Below, piece by piece: positions 18,035 through 27,299 of a DNA stretch of 64,000 nt. Origin of the DNA: Algoriphagus ornithinivorans (lineage in GTDB: Bacteria > Bacteroidota > Bacteroidia > Cytophagales > Cyclobacteriaceae); NCBI RefSeq assembly GCF_900115305.1, contig NZ_FOVW01000007.1, positions 248,001-312,000 of the forward strand. The letters are read 5' to 3'. Made by a program: the position numbers and the translations under genes. The stretch's first letter is position 1. Each line of letters starts with the position of its first letter. The notes beneath the pieces were generated by a model. That model worked only from the letters and a program-made list of their open reading frames with translations, had not been told where the DNA came from and did not search any database.

Positions 18035-19306
18035 CTATTTCGCAGGCAATACGCTGGCTCTAACTTCACCGAAGCCAACACGGATTCCATCTTTTTCAGC
18101 AAAGCCCTTCATGATAACGGTATCCCCGTCTTCTATGAATTTTCTCTCCTCGCCGGAATCTAATTTCACAGGCTTGGTTCCTTTCCAGCTCAACTCCAAC
18201 ATAGAACCAAATGAATCCTCAGTGGGGCCTGAAATCGTTCCAGACGCCATCATATCCCCAACATTGATATTACATCCATTTACAGTATGATGAGCTAACT
18301 GCTGAGCTACATTCCAATACATATATTTGAAATTGGAAGTACAAACCTTAGTAGCCTGCTTTACATTTTCAGGCTGAATATAGGCTTCTAATTGCAAATC
18401 AAAACTGTGATTACTGGTGCACTGCAAATAAGGTAAAACCTCAGGCTCTTGTTTTGGACCAGCTGTTCTAAAATGCTCCAATGCTTCTAATGTAACTACC
18501 CAAGGAGATATGGAAGAGGCAAAACTTTTCCCTAAAAAGGGTCCCAAAGGAACGTATTCCCATGCCTGAATATCTCTTGCAGACCAATCATTAAATAGGA
18601 CAAATCCAAATATGTAATCCTCAGCTTCCTCAGTACCGATAGAATCCCCGAGTTTGGTAGGTTTCCCTGTTATAAAAGCCAATTCTAATTCGAAGTCCAA
18701 TCTTTTGGATGGCCCAAAGCCTGGAACATCCATGTCTGGGTCTTTGAACTGTCCTTTGGGTCTGATGATAGGCACTCCGGAAGGAATAATGGAAGAAGCC
18801 CGTCCATGGTATCCTACTGGCAAATGCTTCCAGTTTGGTAATAAAGCATTTTCTGGATCACGGAACATTTTTCCCACATTGGTAGCATGCTCCATAGAAC
18901 TGTAAAAATCTGTATAATCACCGATTTTGACAGGAAGAAGCATTTCCGCCTCTTTTCTATTCACCATTACTTTTCCTCTGATCGAATGATCACGAAGCTT
19001 CTCATTGTCAGCAAGCAGCAATTCCTGTACTCTTTCTCTAATTTTCTTAGTTTGAGTTTTCCCTAAAGAAATCAACTCATTCAGCGCCTCATTGAGGAAA
19101 ATTCCTTCAGGAAGAAACATGTCTGAGAAAAAACCCTCCTGATCCAGTACGCTCAAATCAACTATTTTATCTCCTATCGCAATTCCAATCCTTGGAGACA
19201 ATCTTTTATTTTTAAATACTCCAAAAGGAAGATTGTAAATAGTAAAATCAGAATTTTTCGGTACTTCAACCCAAGTACTAAGGGGATTCATCGTTGTATC
19301 GCTCAT
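18035..19306 (-). CDS. fahA: Fumarylacetoacetase
   Basis: The last enzyme of tyrosine/homogentisate breakdown, cleaving fumarylacetoacetate to fumarate and acetoacetate. From the ATG at 19306 the product is 423 residues, normal for the eukaryote-like two-domain form. Conserved parts are DFYSSMEHATNVGKMFRDP and GYHGRASSIIPSG (substrate and His/Arg contacts), then the acidic Ca2+/Mg2+ site region LDFELELAFITGKPT and FVLFNDWSARDIQ. The ATG at 19306 is chosen because the longer TTG frame starts inside the -7 box. No homogentisate dioxygenase is in the window. Confidence 0.95.
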   Translation of the reverse strand: MSDTTMNPLSTWVEVPKNSDFTIYNLPFGVFKNKRLSPRIGIAIGDKIVDLSVLDQEGFFSDMFLPEGIFLNEALNELISLGKTQTKKIRERVQELLLADNEKLRDHSIRGKVMVNRKEAEMLLPVKIGDYTDFYSSMEHATNVGKMFRDPENALLPNWKHLPVGYHGRASSIIPSGVPIIRPKGQFKDPDMDVPGFGPSKRLDFELELAFITGKPTKLGDSIGTEEAEDYIFGFVLFNDWSARDIQAWEYVPLGPFLGKSFASSISPWVVTLEALEHFRTAGPKQEPEVLPYLQCTSNHSFDLQLEAYIQPENVKQATKVCTSNFKYMYWNVAQQLAHHTVNGCNINVGDMMASGTISGPTEDSFGSMLELSWKGTKPVKLDSGEERKFIEDGDTVIMKGFAEKDGIRVGFGEVRASVLPAK

Positions 19307-19324
19307 GACAAAATCTTTGAAACG

Positions 19325-19332
19325 CAAATTTA
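19325..19332 (-). promoter_or_regulatory. -7 box for fahA
   Basis: TAAATTTG on the minus strand (19332-19325), 19 bp before the ATG, predicting a leader of about 14 nt. The -33 region is TTTT at an 18-nt distance, a partial match. Confidence 0.55.
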
Positions 19333-19515
19333 CTCTTTAATGAGGAAATGAAAAGGAATAATAAAGAAGAGGATTTGACTTAGCTCATAAAATCCATCAT
19401 ATCAAGCCTCTGAGCAGAAAATAAAATTTGAAATAATTTCCTACTTCTGCCATTTATCACTTTCCTATTGAAAAATGAGAGCCTATCCTTAAATTCCGCA
19501 TAAAATGCTTTTATC

Positions 19516-21399
19516 ATGATAAAAAACCTCACAAAAACTCTTTTTGTTTCCCTTTTACTCCTGCTGTCTCTAAGGCTGGCTGCTCAGGAGAAATCCATCC
19601 TTGATCAGCTTGAAGAAATTGCAATAGTGGATCAAAAGGTAATGATGCCCATGCGGGATGGAAATCGATTAGCGACGGATATTTATCGTCCAAAGGTAGA
19701 TTATAAGGTACCCATCATTTTTTCAAGAACACCCTACAATTTCAATACTTATGGGGATGGTGAATTGAGAGAAAGAACTATGCAGTCTGCTTTGGAGTGG
19801 GTGAAAAAAGGCTACGCTTACGTGGTTCAGAATGAACGAGGAAGATTTTTCTCTGAAGGTGAGTGGGATATACTCGGTACACCCTTGACAGATAGTTATG
19901 ATGCTTTTGATTGGATGGCAAAGCAGGGATGGAGTAATGGGAAAATCGGAACCTTAGGCTGCTCCTCCACCGCCGAATGGCAGATGGCAGCAGCATCCTT
20001 GAATCACCCTGCACATGCAGCATTGGTTCCTCAAGGATTTGGTGCTGGCGTTGGAAGAATAGGAGAATATTTTGAGCAGGGAAATTGGTACAGAGGTGGC
20101 GCCGGTCAAATGCTTTTCACTGCTTGGCTTTATGGAACCCAGCATGATCCTTTGGCTCCTAGGCTTCAAAAAGGCATTGCTCAGGAAGATTTATTACGCT
20201 TGCAGCGCTTTTATGATATGGCCCCTGAATACCCAAGAGTCAATTGGAAAGAAGCCCTATCCCATCTTCCGATTCAAGACATTATTAATAATGTCAATGG
20301 TCCAAATGGGATTTATGAAGAAATGATCACCCGAAAGCCCAATGATGCTAGGTGGTATCAAGGTGGATTATATCATGACGATATGCCATTTGACAAACCG
20401 AGTTTCTGGTTTGTATCCTGGTATGATGTCTCTACCAGCCCCAACTTGGCATTATATAATCATGTTAGAAAAAATGCGGTTTCCCAGAAAGCCAGAGATA
20501 ATCAATACTTAATAATCGCTCCAGTACTGCATTGCGCCTATACAAGAGCTACAGAAAACACGGTAGTTGGTGAAAGAAGTGTGGGTGATGCTCGATTGAA
20601 TTATGATGAAATAATCACAGCCTGGTTCGATCTATGGCTGAAAAATGAGGACAAAGGCAAGATTGATTCCATGCCAAAAGTGACCTATTACACCATGGGT
20701 TCAAACAAGTGGCAGACTTCGGACGTATGGCCTCCTGCAAATGCAAAAATGACCACCTATTATTTAGACTCTAAAGGGAGTGCCAATACTAGAAATGGAG
20801 ACGGTTTATTGTTAGCAAAGCTTCCCAAAACCCAAAATAAAGACACCTTTCAATATGACCCTATGAACCCAGTGAATTCCTACGGGGGAAATGTTTGCTG
20901 CACCGGAAATGCTGTTCAGGGTGGTTCATTCGATCAATCCGAAATGGAATTGAGAGATGATATTTTGGTATATACCTCAGAACCATTAACTGAGGGAGTG
21001 GAAATCTCAGGCTTTATCGAGAGCTTCCTTTACTTATCTTCTGATGTAAAAGATACAGATGTAACCATCAAACTAATCGATGTGTATCCGGACGGAAAAG
21101 CCTACAATCTGGATGAAACAATTCAGCGGGTAAGATATAGAGAAGGCTATGACAAAGAGGTAATGATGGAAAATGGGAAAGTTTACGAAATCAAAATGAC
21201 TCCAATGAGCACTTCCAATTATTTTGAAAAAGGCCATAGAATCAGAATTGAAGTGAGTAGCTCCAACTTCCCCAGATTTGACAGAAACCTAAATACAGGA
21301 GGCAATAATTATGATGAAAGTGAAGGTCTTGTCGCCACAAACTCAATCCATCACGGTGGAGTTTATCCAAGTAGGATAGTATTGCCGATGATAAAGTAA
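19516..21399 (+). CDS. Exported CocE/NonD-family hydrolase (X-Pro dipeptidyl-peptidase/ester hydrolase type)
   Basis: 627 residues with a signal peptide ending at about residue 23 (SLRLAAQ). The N-terminal domain begins [19 protein letters not shown], followed by the alpha/beta hydrolase core with Ser150 in [11 protein letters not shown], the position of the nucleophile in CocE (GxSYxG). The C-terminal half is the beta-jelly-roll X-Pro_dipeptidase domain (from about residue 390: LDSKGSAN to the final RIVLPMIK). Members cleave esters, acylated amino acids or X-Pro peptides. Export suggests extracellular or periplasmic nutrient breakdown. A nearer ATG at 19504 is also in frame, but the signal peptide fits 19516. 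Confidence 0.9.
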   Translation: MIKNLTKTLFVSLLLLLSLRLAAQEKSILDQLEEIAIVDQKVMMPMRDGNRLATDIYRPKVDYKVPIIFSRTPYNFNTYGDGELRERTMQSALEWVKKGYAYVVQNERGRFFSEGEWDILGTPLTDSYDAFDWMAKQGWSNGKIGTLGCSSTAEWQMAAASLNHPAHAALVPQGFGAGVGRIGEYFEQGNWYRGGAGQMLFTAWLYGTQHDPLAPRLQKGIAQEDLLRLQRFYDMAPEYPRVNWKEALSHLPIQDIINNVNGPNGIYEEMITRKPNDARWYQGGLYHDDMPFDKPSFWFVSWYDVSTSPNLALYNHVRKNAVSQKARDNQYLIIAPVLHCAYTRATENTVVGERSVGDARLNYDEIITAWFDLWLKNEDKGKIDSMPKVTYYTMGSNKWQTSDVWPPANAKMTTYYLDSKGSANTRNGDGLLLAKLPKTQNKDTFQYDPMNPVNSYGGNVCCTGNAVQGGSFDQSEMELRDDILVYTSEPLTEGVEISGFIESFLYLSSDVKDTDVTIKLIDVYPDGKAYNLDETIQRVRYREGYDKEVMMENGKVYEIKMTPMSTSNYFEKGHRIRIEVSSSNFPRFDRNLNTGGNNYDESEGLVATNSIHHGGVYPSRIVLPMIK

Positions 21400-21406
21400 G
21401 CATTTT

Positions 21407-21433
21407 AAGCCGTCTCAAAAAGACGGCTTTTTT
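21407..21433 (+). terminator. Intrinsic terminator of the CocE-type gene
   Basis: AAGCCGTCT/AGACGGCTT with a CAAAA loop, followed by a run of T. Confidence 0.9.
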
Positions 21434-21489
21434 ATTGGTTCATCCTTTGATTTAAACCAATTTCTCCTGACCATATCCCCAAAATCCCC

Positions 21490-21497
21490 TATTTTTG
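21490..21497 (+). promoter_or_regulatory. -7 box for valS
   Basis: TATTTTTG fits TAnnTTTG and lies 26 bp before the ATG. The -33 position has no TTTG. Confidence 0.5.
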
Positions 21498-21523
21498 CCC
21501 TTTCATAAAAATCACCAGAGTTC

Positions 21524-24160
21524 ATGTCTACGATTGCCAGCAAATACGATCCTGCATCAGCTGAATCCAAATGGTATTCCTACTGGATGGAGCACAAACT
21601 TTTCTCCTCCCAAATAGATCCCAACAAAGAGCCTTACACGATTGTGATCCCTCCACCCAATGTGACTGGGGTGCTACACATGGGCCATATGTTGAATAAT
21701 ACCATCCAGGATGTCTTGATTAGACGTGCTCGTATGCAGGGGAAAAATGCTTGCTGGGTTCCTGGAACTGACCATGCTTCCATCGCAACAGAAGCAAAAG
21801 TGGTCAACATGCTCAAAGAAAAAGGAATTGATAAAAAGTCTTTGACAAGAGAAGAGTTTTTGAAATACGCCTGGGAATGGAAAGAAAAATATGGAGGTAT
21901 TATCCTAGAGCAACTCAAAAAACTAGGGGCTTCCTGTGATTGGGACAGAACTTCCTTCACCATGGACCCAGGTTTAAGTGACGCTGTTATTTCTGTTTTT
22001 GTAGACCTGTATAGAAAAGGCAAAATATATAGAGGAGTCCGAATGGTAAATTGGGACCCCAAGGGAAAGACAGCGCTTTCGGATGATGAGGTAATTACCA
22101 AAGAGATTGCTTCCAAACTTTACTATATCAATTATCAAATCGAAGGGAGTGCGAATGAATTTTTGACTATAGCGACTACTCGGCCTGAAACCATCATGGC
22201 TGATGTAGCTATATGCATCAACCCTAACGATCCGAGATTCACCCATCTCAAAGGAAAAAAAGTTATCATCCCTCTAATCAATAGAGCTATTCCTATCATC
22301 GAAGATGAATATGTGGACATGGAATTTGGTACTGGATGCCTGAAAGTAACCCCTGCTCATGATATCAATGACTATGAATTAGGAATCAAGCATAAACTGG
22401 AAGTAATCGATATCCTCAATGACGACGGTACACTCAACGAAAAAGCCCAAATTCTTGTAGGAGAAGATCGATTTATTGCCAGAAAGAAAATTGGGAAGAT
22501 GCTGGAGGAAATCAACCAACTGGAAAAAGTTGAAGATTACAAATCCAACGTGGGTCATTCCGAAAGAACAGATGCGGTCATTGAGCCGAAGCTTTCTTTG
22601 CAGTGGTTTTTGAAAATGGAGGAAATCACTCAGCCTGCATTGAAATCAGTAATGGATGACGTGATCCAGCTTCATCCTCCCAAATTCAAAAACATGTATC
22701 GTGTTTGGATGGAGAATGTAAGGGACTGGTGTATTTCTCGTCAACTATGGTGGGGACATCAGATTCCAGCCTTTTACCTTCCAAATGGGGAGTTTGTGGT
22801 GGCTAAAACCAAAGAGGAGGCACTGGAAATTGCTCAGAAAGAATATGACTCCAAGTACACTTTAGCAGATTTAAAGCAAGATGAAGACGTATTGGATACC
22901 TGGTTCAGTTCATGGCTATGGCCCATTTCAGTATTTGATACGGATATCTTTACTACCGGCAAACCAAATGAAGAACTGAAATATTATTATCCAACCAACG
23001 ACTTGGTCACTGCTCCTGAGATTTTGTTCTTCTGGGTGGCTAGAATGATCATTGCAGGATATGAGTATTTGGGGGAAAAACCATTTAAAAATGTATATCT
23101 AACAGGGATCGTAAGAGATAAATTGGGTAGAAAAATGTCCAAATCATTGGGTAATTCTCCTGACCCTCTGGAGCTCATAGCTCAGTATGGAGCAGATGGA
23201 GTTCGAACCGGAATGTTGTTTTCTTCTCCAGCAGGAAATGATTTACCTTATGATGATAAGTTAGTAGAGCAGGGAAGAAACTTTGCTAACAAAATCTGGA
23301 ATGCCTTCAGGTTGGTTAAAGGATGGGAAATCGATCCCAAATTGGATGGTTCAGTGAATTCATCCTCCATTGAATGGTTTGAGAACCGATTCAATCAGGC
23401 CTTGGCCGAAATCAATGACCATTTCGAGAAATTCAGAATTTCAGATGCCTTGATGACTACCTACAAATTGGTTTGGGGAGACTTCTGCTCTTGGTATCTG
23501 GAGATGATCAAACCGGAATATCAAAAACCAATCGATCAGGCTACCTACAATAAGACCATAGAATTATTTGAAGATATCTTAAAAATACTTCATCCTTTCA
23601 TGCCATTTATATCCGAAGAAATATGGCATCAAATCGAAGAAAGAAGTGTAGAAGATTCTTTGATACTTGCAGAATGGCCAGAGGTAATATCCTTCAATAC
23701 CAAGATTACAGAAGAAGCAGCACAGATTTTTGAGGTAGTCTCCCAAATCAGAAATTTAAGGGCCTCCAAAGGCATGTCTCCAAAAGAAGTTTTGGACCTG
23801 AGTATTAATACTCAAAGACCAGAACTTTACACCAGATTTCAGGCAGTATTAGAAAAGTTAGCCAATCTATCTTCGCTTAACTTCGCATCCAAAGTGGAAA
23901 ATGCCATGAGTTTTGTGGTGAAGGCAGATGAGTGCTTTGTTCCTATGGGTGACAGCATTGATGTGGAAGAGGAAAAGGCCGCTATTCAAAAAGAATTGGA
24001 ATACACTAAAGGGTTTTTGAATTCGGTGATGAAGAAGCTGAGTAATGAACGCTTTGTAGCCGGGGCTCCTTCCCAAGTAGTGGAAAATGAAAAGAAAAAA
24101 CAGGCCGATGCTGAGGCAAAAATCAAAGCATTGGAAGAAAGTTTAGAAAAATTAGGCTGA
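21524..24160 (+). CDS. valS: Valine--tRNA ligase
   Basis: An 878-residue class I aminoacyl-tRNA synthetase that charges tRNA-Val. The HIGH motif is HMGHM (residues 52-56) after PPPNVTGVL, the editing domain follows ([12 protein letters not shown]), and the KMSKS loop is at about 537-541 ([10 protein letters not shown]). The anticodon-binding domain and a C-terminal coiled coil (about 810-878, ending in alternating Lys/Glu) complete the usual layout. [10 protein letters not shown] and [15 protein letters not shown] are the ValS-specific catalytic-core segments. Single gene between two terminators. Confidence 0.98.
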   Translation: MSTIASKYDPASAESKWYSYWMEHKLFSSQIDPNKEPYTIVIPPPNVTGVLHMGHMLNNTIQDVLIRRARMQGKNACWVPGTDHASIATEAKVVNMLKEKGIDKKSLTREEFLKYAWEWKEKYGGIILEQLKKLGASCDWDRTSFTMDPGLSDAVISVFVDLYRKGKIYRGVRMVNWDPKGKTALSDDEVITKEIASKLYYINYQIEGSANEFLTIATTRPETIMADVAICINPNDPRFTHLKGKKVIIPLINRAIPIIEDEYVDMEFGTGCLKVTPAHDINDYELGIKHKLEVIDILNDDGTLNEKAQILVGEDRFIARKKIGKMLEEINQLEKVEDYKSNVGHSERTDAVIEPKLSLQWFLKMEEITQPALKSVMDDVIQLHPPKFKNMYRVWMENVRDWCISRQLWWGHQIPAFYLPNGEFVVAKTKEEALEIAQKEYDSKYTLADLKQDEDVLDTWFSSWLWPISVFDTDIFTTGKPNEELKYYYPTNDLVTAPEILFFWVARMIIAGYEYLGEKPFKNVYLTGIVRDKLGRKMSKSLGNSPDPLELIAQYGADGVRTGMLFSSPAGNDLPYDDKLVEQGRNFANKIWNAFRLVKGWEIDPKLDGSVNSSSIEWFENRFNQALAEINDHFEKFRISDALMTTYKLVWGDFCSWYLEMIKPEYQKPIDQATYNKTIELFEDILKILHPFMPFISEEIWHQIEERSVEDSLILAEWPEVISFNTKITEEAAQIFEVVSQIRNLRASKGMSPKEVLDLSINTQRPELYTRFQAVLEKLANLSSLNFASKVENAMSFVVKADECFVPMGDSIDVEEEKAAIQKELEYTKGFLNSVMKKLSNERFVAGAPSQVVENEKKKQADAEAKIKALEESLEKLG

Positions 24161-24186
24161 TTGATCCTGATCAGAGAGTAAATGTA

Positions 24187-24225
24187 AATGCTCCCGGAAT
24201 TTAATGTTTCCGGGAGCATTTTTTT
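24187..24225. terminator. Terminator between valS and the diacylglycerol-kinase gene
   Basis: AATGCTCCCGGAA/TTTCCGGGAGCATT, about 12 bp of stem and a 7-nt loop, with a T-run on the plus side. Confidence 0.9.
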
Positions 24226-24248
24226 ATTCCAAAAGTCGAACAGTAAGT

Positions 24249-25118
24249 TTATTTCACTACAAATTGAAATCGGGCTGCTTGAATATGTACCGATACCTCT
24301 TCTGGCTGACCTTTTAACTCTCCATCAATTTGAAAATTAACTTGGTCCAAATTTTCGATTTTACAGGAGTCCAACTTCCATATTTTCATGGATTCCCCGA
24401 TTGGTGTTTCGCCTGAAACCAAGCTTTTACCAACTTCAAAAAGATGCTCTAATCGCTCCACATCAAGAGTAATCAATTCAAACTTTCCATCATCTAAACT
24501 TCCTCCTGGATTGACAATCGCGCCCGTTCCAAATCTATCTCCATTGGCTATTAGAAGCATCCTCGTAGAAACCTCCCAATTTTCATCTTTGGTTTTGATC
24601 AGATAGCGATAAGGCTCTGTTTCAAAAATTTGGGAAAAAGAGCTTTTGATATATCCCATCATCCCCCTTGTCCCCTGCTCTTCAAACTTCTCAATCAGAT
24701 TGGCATTGAATCCAAAATCCGCCAAGTGTAAGCAAAGCTCTCCATTGATATCGATGCCATCCACATTTTTCACCTTTAAATGGCGTAGAGCCTCCAAGCC
24801 ATCTTCCAATAAATCGATTCCCAAGCATTTGGCCAAGCCATTCGCTGAGCCTAATGGTAAAATTGCGATGGGTAATTGAGCTTGAAGAGATTCTGCTACC
24901 AACTTGACTGTTCCATCACCTCCTGCAACTAACAATAAATTTGGATTATGCTTATTGATCTCTTTCCGGATTTTGTCGGCATCATTTTCACCTGTTGTCT
25001 GAAAAATTGATAATTCAGCTTGTTTCAAATGCATAGCTATCCTTTCTGACAATTCTTCCAAACTGATAGAATCACTTCCGGATTTTGGATTAAAAATCAA
25101 TAATGCCTTTTGGTCCAT
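24249..25118 (-). CDS. Diacylglycerol/lipid kinase family protein
   Basis: 289 residues of the DAGK catalytic-domain family. Key features are NPKSGSD near the N terminus (residues 10-16), the nucleotide-binding GGDGT at 66-70, the LPLGSANGLAKCLGI segment (about 87-101), and the downstream beta-sandwich that ends the fold. Family members phosphorylate diacylglycerol, sphingosine or undecaprenol. It begins 2 bp after an APP1-type phosphatidate phosphatase gene, so the pair could make and remove phosphatidic acid. Confidence 0.88.
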   Translation of the reverse strand: MDQKALLIFNPKSGSDSISLEELSERIAMHLKQAELSIFQTTGENDADKIRKEINKHNPNLLLVAGGDGTVKLVAESLQAQLPIAILPLGSANGLAKCLGIDLLEDGLEALRHLKVKNVDGIDINGELCLHLADFGFNANLIEKFEEQGTRGMMGYIKSSFSQIFETEPYRYLIKTKDENWEVSTRMLLIANGDRFGTGAIVNPGGSLDDGKFELITLDVERLEHLFEVGKSLVSGETPIGESMKIWKLDSCKIENLDQVNFQIDGELKGQPEEVSVHIQAARFQFVVK

Positions 25119-25120
25119 TT

Positions 25121-26092
25121 TTAAATAATTTGAAGCTTCTCAGCCAATGAAATCGCCTCTTGTGTAGATTGTATAAAATGAAAATCAAGCTCCTCTTCCA
25201 TTTCCTTCCTTTCTGGAGACTCAGAATGTTTAGGGTGAATTTCACGAATAAAAACCGCCATGACTCTTTGAGGATATTCATGACAAATCTCTGCATAAAT
25301 TTCCGGATCATGCTGTCCCGAATCTCCTATCAAAATGAATTTCATCTCGGGAAAAAATCTTAAGAGAAAATGAATTTTCTCCAACTTATGCTGATGGCTA
25401 CCACCACCGGATTTCCAGATGTTTTTCAAATTGATATGCTTGTCTTTCAGTAAAATCGGACCTAATGGAATATTCCTAAATTGAAGGAAATCCCGTATCA
25501 AATCAAATAAAGACCAGTCACTACTGGATACATAAAACATTTCATAACCTTTGTCCCTGACCATTTTTTGATAAAATTCAGAGACACCAGGAAAAGGTCT
25601 TCGAGTATAGGCGTTTTTGGAAACAGACAACCAAAACTTCTTACCAATAGCGGTGGCATGAGATATCAAGATGGTATCATCTATATCTGAAATCAGCCCC
25701 AACTTTTTCTCAATTTTTTGAATCTCCATTTCTGAATCATCACAATTCCAATCTGGGTCCTCTGGTTGTACAGTCATCATGACTGTTCTCTCTTCATGAA
25801 AAGGTAAGAAGCATTCGAAAACACCCTCATCATCGGTAAGGACTCTTTCAATTTTCTCCCCTACCTTCACTTCAACCCAAACTCCTGGAATACTGCTGAC
25901 AGAATACCTTCTAATAGTTGCTAAAATATTCTTGAGAGGATTGTTTTTAGCTCTTGGCCTACTTTGCTTATACGCAGAGATGACTCTTCCTTTTACAAAA
26001 AGTTCCTGTCCATTACTTACTGCCAAAAAAGGTTCAACTTGAATTTTATCTAGTTTCCCTATCCATCGGGTAATTACATTCCAAAAAGCCAT
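25121..26092 (-). CDS. APP1-type phosphatase (DUF2183)
   Basis: A 323-residue protein whose C-terminal half is an HAD-like phosphatase of the APP1 group. The catalytic DxDxT motif is DIDDT (Asp136, Asp138), preceded by GLIS, and followed by AYTRRPFPGVSEFY, FYVSSSDWSLFD and the third acidic motif IGDSGQHDPEIY. In yeast App1 and relatives this domain is a Mg-dependent phosphatidate phosphatase. The N-terminal ~110 residues form a beta-rich domain. The start is ATG 26092, because the longer frame's TTG at 26152 lies in front of the terminator of the upstream gene. Confidence 0.85.
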   Translation of the reverse strand: MAFWNVITRWIGKLDKIQVEPFLAVSNGQELFVKGRVISAYKQSRPRAKNNPLKNILATIRRYSVSSIPGVWVEVKVGEKIERVLTDDEGVFECFLPFHEERTVMMTVQPEDPDWNCDDSEMEIQKIEKKLGLISDIDDTILISHATAIGKKFWLSVSKNAYTRRPFPGVSEFYQKMVRDKGYEMFYVSSSDWSLFDLIRDFLQFRNIPLGPILLKDKHINLKNIWKSGGGSHQHKLEKIHFLLRFFPEMKFILIGDSGQHDPEIYAEICHEYPQRVMAVFIREIHPKHSESPERKEMEEELDFHFIQSTQEAISLAEKLQII

Positions 26093-26120
26093 GTCAATAA
26101 GATAATCGAAAGAGGGGAAA

Positions 26121-26147
26121 AGAAAAAGCCGGGTGAATTTTCCCGGC
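26121..26147 (-). terminator. Terminator of the M42 peptidase gene
   Basis: On the minus strand GCCGGG/CCCGGC with an 8-nt loop is followed by TTTTTCT. It sits between the M42 gene and the APP1 ATG, which supports the shorter APP1 start. Confidence 0.75.
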
Positions 26148-26153
26148 CTCAAT

Positions 26154-27206
26154 TTAATGTTTCCAGTCGTAGCTATCCATTTGTTCCAAACAGGCCACCA
26201 AGAGTGATATCGAATCGGCTATATCTTTTTTATGTGCCATTTCTATCACTTGATGCAAGTGTCTGGTAGGAATGGAAATCGCTCCGGCAATTGCCCCTTG
26301 CTTACCCATTCTTTGTACTCCGGCAGTATCCGTACCCCCAGCTGTTAAAATTTCTGGCTGCCAGGTAATCTTCTTTTTATCAGCAGTCTGTTTCATAAAC
26401 TCCACCATTCTGTAATCACAAATGGTCATGGCATCCATAATTTTAATAGCAGTACCTTTTCCCAATTCGGTAACCTTTTCATGCGCCTGCGCTCCAGGCA
26501 CATCAAATGCAATGGTAGTATCTAAGGCTATTCCAAAATCAGGATTGATTCCATGAGCAGCAACATTAGCACCGCGGATACCTACCTCCTCTTGAACTGT
26601 AAAAGTGGCATACACATCATAAGCCGGATTTTTCAACTTTTTCAGTGCTTCGATCAGGATAAACACAGCCACCCGGTTATCTATAGACTTACAATTGACA
26701 CAGTCCCCCATCTCAATGAGTTCTCTGTCTCTGGTCACTGGATCCCCTACTGATATGTATTTTTCCACCTCCTCTTTTGGCATTCCCAGATCAATGAAAA
26801 AATCTGTGGTTTTAGGAAGTTTATTTCGTTCTTCCTGGCTCATCACGTGGATAGGCTTACTTCCCATAACACCAATCAGGTCTTTTTTGCCGCGTACAAT
26901 TACCCGCTGAGCAGTTAAGGTTTTTGGATCAAAACCGCCAAGGGTATGGAATCTCAAAAATCCATTATCATCTATATGCGTAACAATAAAACCAATCTCA
27001 TCCATGTGCGCAGCCACCATCACTCTTTTGCCGTCAGGATTTTTCTTACCCTTTTTAACTGCTATGACATTGCCCAGATTATCGACTTTGACTTCATCAG
27101 ATAAAGGTGTCACCAACTCAATCACTAAATCCCTCACACGCTTCTCAAAACCGGGTGCACCTGCGATTTCGCAGATTTGTTTTAAAAGTTTAACGTTTAC
27201 GTCCAT
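26154..27206 (-). CDS. M42-family metallo-aminopeptidase
   Basis: A 350-residue enzyme of the glutamyl-aminopeptidase/'cellulase M' group, cobalt- or zinc-dependent and usually a large tetrahedral cytoplasmic complex that trims peptides. Metal and catalytic positions are visible: AAHMDEIGF (His67, Asp69), the bridging Asp in SIDNRV, the QEEVGIRGA Glu pair, ALDTT, and the final His in TRHLHQ. Length is normal. Monocistronic by its terminator. The start at 27206 gives MDVNVKLLKQICEIAGAPGFE, the usual family opening. Confidence 0.93.
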   Translation of the reverse strand: MDVNVKLLKQICEIAGAPGFEKRVRDLVIELVTPLSDEVKVDNLGNVIAVKKGKKNPDGKRVMVAAHMDEIGFIVTHIDDNGFLRFHTLGGFDPKTLTAQRVIVRGKKDLIGVMGSKPIHVMSQEERNKLPKTTDFFIDLGMPKEEVEKYISVGDPVTRDRELIEMGDCVNCKSIDNRVAVFILIEALKKLKNPAYDVYATFTVQEEVGIRGANVAAHGINPDFGIALDTTIAFDVPGAQAHEKVTELGKGTAIKIMDAMTICDYRMVEFMKQTADKKKITWQPEILTAGGTDTAGVQRMGKQGAIAGAISIPTRHLHQVIEMAHKKDIADSISLLVACLEQMDSYDWKH

Positions 27207-27246
27207 TTCTCTTTATTAAATAGTCTTTCAAATACTCAATATATAA

Positions 27247-27280
27247 AACACAAAAGGCGCAAAGTGTTAGCTCTGCGCCT
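27247..27280 (-). terminator. Probable terminator of the PurF-type gene
   Basis: A 7-bp stem AGGCGCA/TGCGCCT lies 20 bp past the stop on the minus strand, followed by TTTTGTGTTTT. The loop is 12 nt, so this is a moderate-quality terminator. Confidence 0.6.
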
Positions 27281-27299
27281 AAGTAAATATTTCTTTGGT

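Noticed and set aside
19307..19327. TTG start and 7 extra residues for fumarylacetoacetase
   Set aside because: The TTG overlaps the -7 box TAAATTTG; the ATG at 19306 gives the normal N terminus.
26093..26152. Longer APP1-type protein from TTG 26152
   Set aside because: The extra 20 residues would be read through the terminator hairpin of the upstream M42 gene.
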